Below, in pieces: positions 16,583-24,932 of a stretch of DNA of 64,000 nucleotides. Below the pieces are notes generated by a model. The model saw only the letters and a program-made list of their open reading frames with translations, was not told the DNA's origin and did no database searches. Numbering within the stretch: position 1 is the stretch's first letter; each line of letters begins with the position of its first letter. The stretch lies in the NCBI RefSeq assembly GCF_031884435.1, contig NZ_CP134779.1, forward strand, positions 1,798,001-1,862,000, written 5' to 3'. A program made the translations under genes and the position numbers. Source of the stretch: Bosea sp. 685. GTDB lineage: Bacteria; Pseudomonadota; Alphaproteobacteria; Rhizobiales; Beijerinckiaceae.

Positions 16583-17098
16583 ATGCAACCGAAGCTCGTT
16601 CCGCTTGCCGAATGCCCCTGCGCCCGCACGGTCGAGACCGTCGGCGAATGGTGGAGCATCCTGATTCTGCGCGATGCCTTGCAGGGTTTCACGCGCTTCG
16701 ACGAATTCCAGCGTAGCCTCGGCATCGCGCCGAACATGCTGGCGCGGCGGCTGAAGCATCTGACCGAGAGCGGGCTGTTCGAGCGGCGGCTCTATCAGCA
16801 GCGGCCGCAGCGCTACGAATACGTGCTGACCGCGAAGGGCAGGGATTTCTTCCCCGTGATCGCCGCGATGGTCGCTTTCGGCAATCGGCATCTGGCGCCC
16901 GAAGGCGTGGCGCTGGTGCTGGCCGAGCGCGAGACCGCGCGGCCAATCGAGCTTGTCATGGTCGATGCCGCGAGCTTGCGTCCGATCACGCCTGAGACTG
17001 TCACGGTGGTTGCTGGCCCGCGCGCGAGCCCCGGCATGCGCCAGCGCCTGGCCACCATCGCGAAGCTGCGCTCAGCGGCGCCCTCCCATAGCGAATAG
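16583..17098 (+). CDS. HxlR-family winged-helix regulator
   Basis: The product has 171 residues. The HxlR core is clear: CPCARTVETVGEWWSILILRDAL near the front (with Cys11 and Cys13), then FDEFQRSLGIAPNMLARRLKHL and the wing region RYEYVLTAKGRDFFPV. Members bind palindromic DNA as dimers, and some sense quinones or oxidants through the N-terminal Cys. It lies 9 bp upstream of fabF on the same strand, so it may control fabF or be co-expressed with it. The effector is unknown. Confidence 0.87.
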   Translation: MQPKLVPLAECPCARTVETVGEWWSILILRDALQGFTRFDEFQRSLGIAPNMLARRLKHLTESGLFERRLYQQRPQRYEYVLTAKGRDFFPVIAAMVAFGNRHLAPEGVALVLAERETARPIELVMVDAASLRPITPETVTVVAGPRASPGMRQRLATIAKLRSAAPSHSE

Positions 17099-17107
17099 GA
17101 CATTCAT

Positions 17108-18373
17108 ATGCGCCGTGTAGTCGTAACCGGTATGGGCGTGGTCTCGCCTCTTGGCTGCGGAGCAGATCTGGCCTGGCAGCGCTTGCTCGCCGGCCGCTCC
17201 GGCTTGCGTCGCCTGCCGGATTCGATCGTCGAGAGTTTGCCGGCCAAGGTCGCCGGTGCGGTGCCGTCGAAGGAAGAGGATAGCGAGGGCGGTTTCGATC
17301 CTGACGGTGCGATCGCGCCGAAGGACCAACGCAAGATGGACCGCTTCATTCAGTTCGCGCTGGTCGCGGCCAAGGAGGCGCTGATCCAGGCGAATTGGCA
17401 CCCAGTGAGCGAAGTCGAGCAGGAGCGCACCGCGACGGTGATCGCCTCTGGCATAGGAGGCTTCCCGGCGATCGCAGAGGCCGTGCGTATCACCGATGCG
17501 CGCGGAGTGCGTCGACTCTCGCCCTTCACGATCCCGTCCTTCCTGGTCAATCTCGCTGCCGGCCATGTCTCGATCGACCATGGCTTCAAGGGGCCGATCG
17601 GTGCGCCGGTGACGGCTTGCGCCGCCGGCGTCCAGGCGATCGGCGACGCGGCGCGGCTGATCCGTTCGGGCGAGGCTGATGTCGCGCTTTGCGGCGGCAG
17701 CGAGGCCTGCATCGATCTCGTCGCGCTCGGCGGTTTTGCTGCGGCGCGCGCACTCTCGACCGGCTTCAACGAAGAGCCCGAAAAGGCCTCGCGCCCGTTC
17801 GACCGTGACCGCGATGGCTTCGTCATGGGCGAGGGCGCCGGCCTGCTGGTGATAGAGGCGCTGGAGCATGCCCAGGCGCGCGGCGCCAAAATCCTGGCCG
17901 AGATCACCGGCTATGGCACCAGCGCCGACGCCTATCATATCACCTCCGGACCCGAGGATGGCTCGGGTGCGCGCCGCGCCATGGAGATTGCGCTGAAACA
18001 AGCTGGGCTGAAGCCCGGCGATGTCCAGCACCTCAATGCCCATTCCACCTCGACGCAGGTCGGCGACCGCGGCGAACTGGCGGCGATCAAGGCCGTCTTC
18101 GGCACCGAGAAGAGCATTGCGATCAGCGCGACGAAATCGGCGACGGGCCACCTGCTCGGCGCGGCCGGCGGGCTGGAGGCGGTCTTCACGATCCTGGCGT
18201 TGCGTGACCAGATCGCGCCGCCGACGCTCAACCTCGAACACCCCGATGAGATGGCCGCCGGGCTGGATGTTGTGGCCAGGCAGGCACGGCCACTCGCGAT
18301 GGAGCACGCCATTTCGAACGGATTTGGGTTCGGTGGCGTGAATGCCAGCGTGGTGTTCCGGCGTTGGGAATAG
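17108..18373 (+). CDS. fabF: 3-oxoacyl-ACP synthase II (FabF type)
   Basis: The product has 421 residues, start MRRVVVTGMGVVSPLG. The catalytic Cys lies in VTACAAGVQAIG, the two His in NAHSTSTQVGD and KSATGHLLGAAG, and the end is NGFGFGGVNASVVFRRW, all typical of elongating KAS II. It condenses malonyl-ACP with acyl-ACP. It is not with acpP, fabG or fabD as a housekeeping fabF usually is; instead it follows an HxlR regulator. It may therefore be a second, regulated KAS (NodE-like or for a special fatty acid). Specificity cannot be read from the sequence. Confidence 0.88.
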   Translation: MRRVVVTGMGVVSPLGCGADLAWQRLLAGRSGLRRLPDSIVESLPAKVAGAVPSKEEDSEGGFDPDGAIAPKDQRKMDRFIQFALVAAKEALIQANWHPVSEVEQERTATVIASGIGGFPAIAEAVRITDARGVRRLSPFTIPSFLVNLAAGHVSIDHGFKGPIGAPVTACAAGVQAIGDAARLIRSGEADVALCGGSEACIDLVALGGFAAARALSTGFNEEPEKASRPFDRDRDGFVMGEGAGLLVIEALEHAQARGAKILAEITGYGTSADAYHITSGPEDGSGARRAMEIALKQAGLKPGDVQHLNAHSTSTQVGDRGELAAIKAVFGTEKSIAISATKSATGHLLGAAGGLEAVFTILALRDQIAPPTLNLEHPDEMAAGLDVVARQARPLAMEHAISNGFGFGGVNASVVFRRWE

Positions 18374-18660
18374 GACCGCTCATGCCTTGCTGATGCGGGG
18401 AGCGCCGGAAAAATACGTTTCCCACATCAGACTCGCCCCCGGCCAGGACAGCGGGGTAAGCTAGGATAGTGGATCTGTTCTATCTCTCTAGAATTTCTCG
18501 CTAAAGTTTGTAATTATTATAATTCTTGGCTTACATCTTGATTATTCTAAGTAAATAATATTCGAAATTGAAGTTTATATTGGATTTTTAGCCATATCGC
18601 CGTTAGGGCTTCGCTCGCCATCGCGGATGTCGCGCGCCAGGCAGGTCCCATTGTCCAGAT
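18374..18660. other. A/T-rich intergenic region before the SsuABC-like operon
   Basis: No gene is seen. About 18486-18600 is strongly A/T-rich against a GC-rich background (TAATTATTATAATTCTTGG, TAAGTAAATAATATTCG), as expected of a promoter or upstream activating region for the operon starting at 18661. No thiamine or other riboswitch motif was recognised. Confidence 0.4.
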
Positions 18661-19425
18661 ATGCCGGCTTTCAGCGGATTCCTTGTCTTTGGGGTTTTGG
18701 GGCTTGCCTGGTTCGTGACCAGTGCAACCGGCTTCGTCTCGCCATTTCTGCTGCCGGGGCCCTTCGCGGTGGCACAGGCAGGCTGGCAGCTGATCCAGGA
18801 TGGCTCGCTCGCCAAACACGCGGCGATCAGCCTCCAGCGCGTCGGCCTCGGCTACGGATTGTCGGTCATTCTTGCGCTGCCGCTGGCGCTGCTGTTTGGG
18901 CTGTTGCCGCGCCTGCGCTCCTTCTGCGAGCCTGCGCTCGAATTCCTGCGCCAGATTCCGCCGTTGGCTCTGCTGCCGTTGCTGATTCTCTGGCTCGGTA
19001 TCGGCGAGGTGCAGAAGGTTGGCGTCATCGTGCTGTCCTGCTTCTTTCCGATCTTTCTCGGAGCGCTCGGCGGCATCGCCCAGGCCGATCCGAAGCTGAT
19101 CGAGGTCGGGCGCATCTGCGGCCTGAGCCGGCGGGAAATCCTGACACGCATCGTTCTGCCGGCTTCCCTGCCGGCGCTGGTGGTCGGGCTGCGGATCGCG
19201 CTCGGCTATAGCTGGCGGGCGCTGGTCGGGGCCGAACTGATCGCCTCGAGTGCGGGGCTCGGCTATCTGATCATCGACGCCCAGAACATGGCGCGGACCG
19301 ACATCGTGCTCGTCGGCGTGCTGGTCATCGGCGTGCTCGGGCTTATCGCCGATGCGCTGGCGCGCGCCGCCTTGCGCAGATCGGCGCCGTGGCTGCGCTC
19401 GCAGCTGGAGCTCGGCCGTGTTTGA
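18661..19425 (+). CDS. ABC transporter permease, SsuC/TauC type
   Basis: The product has 254 residues with about six membrane segments. The permease EAA loop appears as EVGRICGLSRREILTRIVLPASLPALVVGLR. Family features are FLLPGPFAVA near the front and LGYLIIDAQNMARTDIVLVGVL near the end. Such permeases import sulfonates, taurine, nitrate, pyrimidine precursors or similar small molecules. The next gene (ATPase) starts inside its 3' end with eight bases shared, so translation is coupled. Substrate not determined. Confidence 0.88.
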   Translation: MPAFSGFLVFGVLGLAWFVTSATGFVSPFLLPGPFAVAQAGWQLIQDGSLAKHAAISLQRVGLGYGLSVILALPLALLFGLLPRLRSFCEPALEFLRQIPPLALLPLLILWLGIGEVQKVGVIVLSCFFPIFLGALGGIAQADPKLIEVGRICGLSRREILTRIVLPASLPALVVGLRIALGYSWRALVGAELIASSAGLGYLIIDAQNMARTDIVLVGVLVIGVLGLIADALARAALRRSAPWLRSQLELGRV

Positions 19426-20170
19426 AGCGCGCAATCTCGGTTTGCGCTATACCGTCGGCGAGCGCGAGTTCGCGGCGCTGGAGGGCGTTGACCTCAGCCT
19501 GCCTCGCGGCGGGTTCACCACCATCGTCGGGCGCAGCGGCTGCGGCAAGACCACGCTGCTGCGGCTGCTGGCCGGGCTGGCGGAACCGAGCGATGGCGAA
19601 CTGCGCTTCGAGAGCGGTGGTCGCCCCCGTATCGGCTACGTCTTCCAGGAGCCGCGGCTGATGCCTTGGCTCAGCGTCGCCCGCAATGTCGGCCTGGGCC
19701 TCGTGGGCCGCCTCGACAAGGGGCTACTGGTACGCCGCGTCACGGAGGCGCTGCAACTCGTCGGCCTGTCCGGCTTCGCCGAGGCGACGCCGGACCAGTT
19801 GTCCGGCGGCATGGCCCAGCGCGTCGCGCTTGCGCGCGCCCTCGTGCTCGAACCCGACCTGTTGCTGCTTGACGAGCCTTTTGGCGCGCTCGACGCCTTC
19901 ACCCGCCGCAGCTTGCAGATGGAGCTGGTCGAGATCTGGCGGGCGCGGGGCACGACGATCGTCTTCGTTACGCATGATGTCGAGGAAGCCGTGCTGCTGG
20001 GGCAGGCGGTCGCCGAACTCTCCGAAGGTCGGCTCGTCGGCCTGCATAGGGTCGATCTGCCCTATCCGCGTGACGCCACCGATCCCGCTCTGCTCGCCCA
20101 TCGCCGCACCGTGCTGGAGCGGCTGCTCGAAACAGGGCCGAATTCTCACCTCAAGGAAACAGTGCCATGA
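19418..20170 (+). CDS. ABC transporter ATPase, SsuB/TauB type
   Basis: The product has 250 residues from GTG at 19418. Walker A is GRSGCGKTTLL, the Q-loop is FQEPRLMPWL, the signature is LSGGMAQRVALARAL, Walker B is LLLLDEPFGALD, and the switch is VTHDVEEAV. The DAFTRRSLQMELVEIW stretch after Walker B is typical of the nitrate/sulfonate/taurine class. It overlaps the permease by eight bases and the binding-protein gene by four. Confidence 0.92.
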   Translation: MFEARNLGLRYTVGEREFAALEGVDLSLPRGGFTTIVGRSGCGKTTLLRLLAGLAEPSDGELRFESGGRPRIGYVFQEPRLMPWLSVARNVGLGLVGRLDKGLLVRRVTEALQLVGLSGFAEATPDQLSGGMAQRVALARALVLEPDLLLLDEPFGALDAFTRRSLQMELVEIWRARGTTIVFVTHDVEEAVLLGQAVAELSEGRLVGLHRVDLPYPRDATDPALLAHRRTVLERLLETGPNSHLKETVP

Positions 20171-21123
20171 GACGTCTGAAGCTCTTCGTCGCCGCGGCAA
20201 TGCTCGCGACGTCGCCGATGATCGCCGCCCATGCCGCCGATAAACCGGCGAAGGTCAGCGTCACCTATGTCTCCTCGCCCTTCAACGTGCCCTCGATCAT
20301 CATGCGCAAGAAGGGCTTCCTCGACGATGCCTTCGGCGCGCTCGGCGTCAAGACGGAGAATCCGGAGATCACCTCGGGCGGTGCGCAGATTCAGGCGCTT
20401 GCGGCCGGGGCCATCGATATTGCCAGCGTGCTCGGCGGCACCTCGGCGATCCTCGGTCGTGCCAACGGCATCGACCTCAAGGTCATCGCCGCCTATTCGC
20501 GCTCGCCCAAGGCCTTCTTCGTGATGACCGGTGCGAATGGCCCCGGCAGCATCGAGGCGCTCAAGGGTAAGAGCGTCGCCGGGCCGAAGGGCACGACGCT
20601 CAACCAACTCCTCGCGGCGGCGCTCGCTTCCAAGGGCATGAAGCTGACCGATGTCGAGTATCTCAACATGGAGCTGCCGGCCGCGCGCGCCGCGCTGCTC
20701 GCCGGCAAGGTCGATGCTGCGACGCTGGCCGGCGCCAATGCGCTGCAGGTGGAGGCGGCCGGCGGGCGCATTCTCGCGAGCGGAGAGGGGCTGATCGCGC
20801 CGATCTCGGTGATTGCCGTCCGCGGCGCCTTCCTGCGGGAGCAGCCCGCTCTGGTTGCGGCCTATCTCGCCGCCCATCGCAAGGCGCTCGACTTCATGCG
20901 CGACAACCCCGAGGAGGCTTTGAAGATCGCGGCCGAGGACCAGAAGATCTCGATCGATGACGCGCGCAAGCAGCTGCCTTGGTACGATTTCACCCTGGCG
21001 ATGACCGATCGCGACATCGAGAACCTCGCCGGCGACCAGCGCTTCATGGTCGAGGCCGGCATGCTGCAGAAGACGATCGACATCCGCGCCGATCTGATCG
21101 ATCCGCTGGCGTTCAAGCCGTGA
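20167..21123 (+). CDS. ABC transporter substrate-binding protein, SsuA/NMT1 type
   Basis: The product has 318 residues. A signal peptide of about 23 residues (LFVAAAMLATSPMIAAHAAD) is followed by an NMT1/SsuA-like fold with SPFNVPSIIMRKKGFLDDAFG, the ITSGGAQIQALAAGAIDIASVLGGTSAI pocket strand, and SIEALKGKSVAGPKGTTLNQLL. It captures a small organic ion in the periplasm for the permease above. No conserved residue names the ligand. It overlaps the genes on both sides by four bases. Confidence 0.88.
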   Translation: MRRLKLFVAAAMLATSPMIAAHAADKPAKVSVTYVSSPFNVPSIIMRKKGFLDDAFGALGVKTENPEITSGGAQIQALAAGAIDIASVLGGTSAILGRANGIDLKVIAAYSRSPKAFFVMTGANGPGSIEALKGKSVAGPKGTTLNQLLAAALASKGMKLTDVEYLNMELPAARAALLAGKVDAATLAGANALQVEAAGGRILASGEGLIAPISVIAVRGAFLREQPALVAAYLAAHRKALDFMRDNPEEALKIAAEDQKISIDDARKQLPWYDFTLAMTDRDIENLAGDQRFMVEAGMLQKTIDIRADLIDPLAFKP

Positions 21124-21737
21124 ACGACGTCGTCCTGCTCGATTGCGAACAGGCCGAGGGCGGCGTCCAGGATCTCATCCGCGACCTCGTGCTGGGGCCG
21201 CGCATTGCTTTGCTGCCGCTCTACGATCTGGAGCGGACCGATCTCGCCGCCTTTCGCGGCTTGCTGGTCGGCCTCCATGCCGACCAGCGCTATCTTTCCT
21301 CGCGCCGAGCCCAGCTTGAAGGCTTCCTGGCGCAGGGAGGGACAATCGTGGTCTGTGGCCATGTCGGTCATCCCTTCCTGGCCGAGCTGAATCCCTTCGT
21401 GCCGATCCCGAACTATCGCGTCGAGGATCTCGAAGTGAAACGCGAAGCGGCGCATCCGGTCTGGGAGGGAGTCGAGATGGAGCATCTGTCGCGCCGCCGG
21501 GGCGTGGCGGGCTTCTACGGTCGCGGCTCGAACCCGCCGCCACCGGGCACGCGTGTGCTCAACAGTCTCGGGCCCGGCCGCCACCCGGTCGATTTCGAGT
21601 GCCGGCCGTCGGTTGGCGGGCGGCTATTGGTCCATGCGGGGGCGGATCTCTGGGGCTATCACGGCTCCGGCTCGACCGCGGACCGGATCATGCCGCAACT
21701 GCTCGATTGGATCACAGCCCCGATGGAGGCCTGGTGA
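21120..21737 (+). CDS. Unknown protein, amidotransferase-like fold, ABC-linked (first of a pair)
   Basis: The product has 205 residues from GTG at 21120, overlapping the binding-protein stop by four bases. No signal peptide, so cytoplasmic. A Rossmann-like first half (LLVGLHADQRYLSSRR, then LEGFLAQGGTIVVCGHVG) resembles class I amidotransferase or ThuA-type folds. Cys in VVCGH is a candidate but unproven nucleophile. The second half has HPVWEGV and NPPPPGTRVL. The next gene shows the same order of features, so the two are probably diverged tandem copies. Function is unknown; a role in processing or sensing the imported compound is inferred from the operon. Confidence 0.6.
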   Translation: MNDVVLLDCEQAEGGVQDLIRDLVLGPRIALLPLYDLERTDLAAFRGLLVGLHADQRYLSSRRAQLEGFLAQGGTIVVCGHVGHPFLAELNPFVPIPNYRVEDLEVKREAAHPVWEGVEMEHLSRRRGVAGFYGRGSNPPPPGTRVLNSLGPGRHPVDFECRPSVGGRLLVHAGADLWGYHGSGSTADRIMPQLLDWITAPMEAW

Positions 21738-22375
21738 TGCTGGCGCTGATCGAAGGTGGAACCTATTTCCACAAAGAGGCGATCGATGGCGAGCGCCTGA
21801 CAGGACGCTTCGACCGCACGATATACGCACCAGAACTCGATGCCGCGGCTCTCGCGGGCTGCGACGCGCTGATTGTCGCCGACCGCATTCATCCGGCGGT
21901 GCTGCGGCGCAAGCGGCCGCTCCTGCTCGGCTATCTCGCGGCGGGCGGCACGCTGATCGTGCTGGGCGAAAATCGGGCGCAGGACTGGGCGCCGGGCGTC
22001 GCCTGGGAGTTCAGGCCGACGAATTTCTGGTGGTGGCTGGAGACGGGAGCCGATCCGGGCCACCGCATCGTCGCCCCCGGTCACGAGATCTTCCGCCATG
22101 TCGGCATGAGCGAGCTGGTCTGGCATTATCACGGGCTGCTGACGCCGCCGCCGGGCGCGACCTCATTGGTCGAGATCACGCCGGAGGGCGATCCACACGG
22201 CAAGGGCGGCTCGATCCTCTACGATCACCGCAATGTCGGCGGTGGGCCGGGCCGGATGATCGTGACCACGCTCGACCCGTTCTACCATCACGGCAGCTTC
22301 TTCATGCCGGCGGCGTCGCGCTTCCTCGGCAAGCTGCTCGACTGGACGGACGAGGCGTTTCGGGCGTCGCGCTGA
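21737..22375 (+). CDS. Unknown protein, amidotransferase-like fold, ABC-linked (second of a pair)
   Basis: The product has 212 residues from ATG at 21737, sharing one base with the upstream stop; a GTG one codon earlier is possible. The first half (ALIVADRIHPAVLRRK, then LLGYLAAGGTLIVLGEN) mirrors the upstream protein, and the second half again has GHEIF and TPPPGATSL. The cysteine of the first copy is replaced by Leu (IVLGEN against IVVCGH). It is unusually rich in Trp and His (TNFWWWLE, LVWHYHG, DPFYHHG), which could bind metal. Not recognised as any named family. Last gene of the operon. Confidence 0.6.
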   Translation: MLALIEGGTYFHKEAIDGERLTGRFDRTIYAPELDAAALAGCDALIVADRIHPAVLRRKRPLLLGYLAAGGTLIVLGENRAQDWAPGVAWEFRPTNFWWWLETGADPGHRIVAPGHEIFRHVGMSELVWHYHGLLTPPPGATSLVEITPEGDPHGKGGSILYDHRNVGGGPGRMIVTTLDPFYHHGSFFMPAASRFLGKLLDWTDEAFRASR

Positions 22376-22389
22376 GCACGCGACGCCCC

Positions 22390-23919
22390 TTACAGCGGAA
22401 TATTGTCGTGCTTGCGCCAGGGCCGCTCGACGCTCTTGGTGCGCAGCATGGCGAGCGCGCGGGCGATGCGGCGGCGCGTTCCATGCGGCAGGATGACCTC
22501 GTCGATATAGCCGCGCTCGGCCGCCACGAAGGGCGACATGAAGCGGTCCTCGTATTCCTTGGTCTGGCGGGCGATGGTCTCGGCGTCGCCGCCACGGAAG
22601 ATGATCTCGACCGCGCCCTTGGCGCCCATCACCGCGATCTGCGCGGTCGGCCAGGCATAGTTGACGTCGGCGCCGATATGCTTTGACGCCATCACGTCAT
22701 AGGCGCCGCCGAAGGCCTTGCGGGTGATCACCGTGACCAGCGGCACAGTGCATTCGCTATAGGCGTAGAGCAGCTTTGCGCCATGCTTGATCAGCCCGCC
22801 ATATTCCTGCGCCGTGCCCGGCAGGAAGCCCGGCACGTCGACCAGCGTCACGATCGGGATCTCGAAGGCGTCGCAATAGCGCACGAAGCGCGCGGCCTTC
22901 CTTGAGGCGTCCGAGTCGAGCACGCCGGCCAGTACCATGGGCTGGTTGGCGACGACGCCGACGGTACGGCCCTCGATGCGGCCGAAGCCGGTGACGATGT
23001 TGCCGGCATAGGCTGCCTGGATCTCGAAGAAATCGCCCTCGTCGAGCGTTTTCAGGATCAGTTCCTTGATGTCGTAGGGCTTGTTCGGATTGTCCGGCAC
23101 CAGCGTGTCCAGGCTCATATCGACACGGTCGGGCACGTCGAAGGAGGGCCATTCCGGCACGCCTGCGGTGTTGTTGGCGGGCAGGAAGTCGATCAGCCGG
23201 CGCACCTGCAGCAGTGCCTCGACATCGTTCTCGAAGGAGCCGTCGGCGACCGAGGATTTCGTGGTGTGGACTTTCGCGCCGCCGAGCTCCTCGGAGGTCA
23301 CGGTCTCGTTGGTGACGGTCTTCACCACCTCGGGGCCGGTCACGAACATGTAGCTGGTATCGCGGACCATGAAGATGAAGTCGGTCATCGCCGGCGAATA
23401 GACGTCGCCGCCGGCGCAGGGGCCCATGATCACGGAGATCTGCGGGATCACGCCCGAGGCCGCGACATTGCGCTTGAAGACCTCGCCATAGCCGCCGAGC
23501 GCCGCAACGCCCTCCTGGATGCGGGCGCCGCCGGCATCGAACAGGCCGACGATCGGCGCGCGCATCTTCAGCGCCATGTCCTGGATCTTGGTGATCTTCT
23601 GGGCGTGGGTCTCCGACAGCGAGCCGCCGAAGACGGTGAAGTCCTTGGAGAAGACGAAGACGGTGCGGCCATTGACCGTGCCCCAGCCGGTGACGACGCC
23701 GTCGCCGGGGATCTTCTCGCCCTTCTCCATGCCGAAATCGACGCAGCGATGCTGCACGAACATGTCGAACTCCTCGAAGGAGTCGCGGTCGAGCAGGAGT
23801 TCGATGCGCTCGCGAGCGGTCAGCTTGCCACGCTTGTGCTGCGCTTCGATCCGGCGCTCACCGCCGCCCTTGCGGGCGCCGTCGCGACGGTCTTCGAGCT
23901 GTTCGAGAATGTCTTTCAT
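22390..23919 (-). CDS. pccB: Propionyl-CoA carboxylase beta chain (biotin-dependent carboxyltransferase)
   Basis: The product has 509 residues, normal for PccB. It starts [20 protein letters not shown] and has [26 protein letters not shown], the oxyanion and acyl-CoA site [34 protein letters not shown], and the carboxybiotin half [23 protein letters not shown], all typical of acyl-CoA carboxyltransferases. It transfers CO2 from biotin to propionyl-CoA, giving methylmalonyl-CoA. The alpha (biotin carboxylase) chain is not in the window. The ATP12 gene upstream is on the same strand, 109 bp away. Confidence 0.92.
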   Translation of the reverse strand: MKDILEQLEDRRDGARKGGGERRIEAQHKRGKLTARERIELLLDRDSFEEFDMFVQHRCVDFGMEKGEKIPGDGVVTGWGTVNGRTVFVFSKDFTVFGGSLSETHAQKITKIQDMALKMRAPIVGLFDAGGARIQEGVAALGGYGEVFKRNVAASGVIPQISVIMGPCAGGDVYSPAMTDFIFMVRDTSYMFVTGPEVVKTVTNETVTSEELGGAKVHTTKSSVADGSFENDVEALLQVRRLIDFLPANNTAGVPEWPSFDVPDRVDMSLDTLVPDNPNKPYDIKELILKTLDEGDFFEIQAAYAGNIVTGFGRIEGRTVGVVANQPMVLAGVLDSDASRKAARFVRYCDAFEIPIVTLVDVPGFLPGTAQEYGGLIKHGAKLLYAYSECTVPLVTVITRKAFGGAYDVMASKHIGADVNYAWPTAQIAVMGAKGAVEIIFRGGDAETIARQTKEYEDRFMSPFVAAERGYIDEVILPHGTRRRIARALAMLRTKSVERPWRKHDNIPL

Positions 23920-24028
23920 GGAGCCCCCGCGAGCCGAGCCAAGTTCCTATCCGGCTTAAGGGCGGAAGGCCGGGCTGTCCATCGGGGGCGCCTGCCGCTT
24001 TGGTGCAAGGCCGGGTGCGATCAGGCTC

Positions 24029-24817
24029 TCAGCCCTGCATCAGCAACAGCGACGCCGCGTCGAATTCCTTGCGGCGGATGACGCGGCGTTCGGCTGCGTC
24101 CTCGTCCTGGCCCCAGATCGCGATCTGGTAATCCTCGTCGAGATGGGCGGCGTTCCAGACCGCATCGGGACTGAGCTGTCCGTCGGCGAGCGCCAGCATC
24201 AGGATGGTCGAGCCGGTCAGCGTCATGACGTTGTGCGCGCCCGCGAGCGCGAGCGGCGCCGGGATCGCGGCGATGCGGGCGGCGACGGCCTCCAGCGTGC
24301 CGGCGGGCTGGGCGGCGAACATCACGCCCTCAGTCAGCTCGAAGCGGGCGCCGATCGCCGCCTCGACCGCGGCGATGATCGGATTCCAGATCGCGTTCTG
24401 GCGTTCGACCAGCGTGTCGGGCTCGGCCGCACGGTAGCAGAGCGCATCGCTGCCGGCATAGCGCACGATCTCGGCGCGCACGGCCTCGCGCTGGTCGGCG
24501 ACGCCGTCGAGCGCAGAATTGACCAATCGCGTCAACGGCATGCGAGCGGGGTCGATCTTCTCCAGCTGCGCCTGCCATTCGGTAGCCAGCGCCTCGGCGG
24601 CAGGGCGGGAGGTCACTGCCAGCGGGTTGCGCGCCGGGGTGCGCGCCGTCTTGCCGTCGAGCGCGACATGGAACAGCCCGTCACGCTCCAGCACCGCCGC
24701 CGCCTCGTAGAAGCGGCGGGGCAGGGCGTTGCGCATCGCGGACTGCGCGGCGGCAACGGGGTCGGGCTGGCTTGCGCCGGGCGCGCCGAAACGCGCAAGG
24801 AAGGCATCTGTCGACAT
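24029..24817 (-). CDS. ATP12-family F1-ATPase assembly chaperone
   Basis: The product has 262 residues. ATP12 family features are RRFYEAAAVLERDGLFHVALDGKTARTPARNPL at about residues 34-66, then ATEWQAQLEKIDPARMPLTRL, LCYRAAEPDTLVERQ, and HLDEDYQIAIWGQDEDAAERR near the end. The mitochondrial homologue binds the F1 alpha subunit before assembly; alphaproteobacteria keep a copy. Cytoplasmic. It is placed upstream of pccB, an arrangement known in related genomes (from memory). Confidence 0.9.
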   Translation of the reverse strand: MSTDAFLARFGAPGASQPDPVAAAQSAMRNALPRRFYEAAAVLERDGLFHVALDGKTARTPARNPLAVTSRPAAEALATEWQAQLEKIDPARMPLTRLVNSALDGVADQREAVRAEIVRYAGSDALCYRAAEPDTLVERQNAIWNPIIAAVEAAIGARFELTEGVMFAAQPAGTLEAVAARIAAIPAPLALAGAHNVMTLTGSTILMLALADGQLSPDAVWNAAHLDEDYQIAIWGQDEDAAERRVIRRKEFDAASLLLMQG

Positions 24818-24829
24818 GACAGCCCCATA

Positions 24830-24900
24830 GAGCAGGATGCGAAAAAGTGGAAACCGGTTTTTCGCATCCTTCTCTCACTCTTAGATGAGAGCGCATTTTC
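24830..24900. repeat. Intergenic palindromic repeat, family A (copy 2)
   Basis: GGATGCGAAAAA and TTTTTCGCATCC flank GTGGAAACCGG, followed by CTCTCACTCTTAGATGAGAG. It is the reverse orientation of the block at about 9321-9386. It lies between the ATP12 and chemoreceptor genes. Confidence 0.7.
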
Positions 24901-24932
24901 TGAGCCGCGAAAATCGCTCTTCGCGCCGTTGC

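Noticed and set aside
18374..18660. Thiamine or other riboswitch before the SsuABC-like operon
   Set aside because: No THI-box or other known riboswitch core could be found by eye in the leader.
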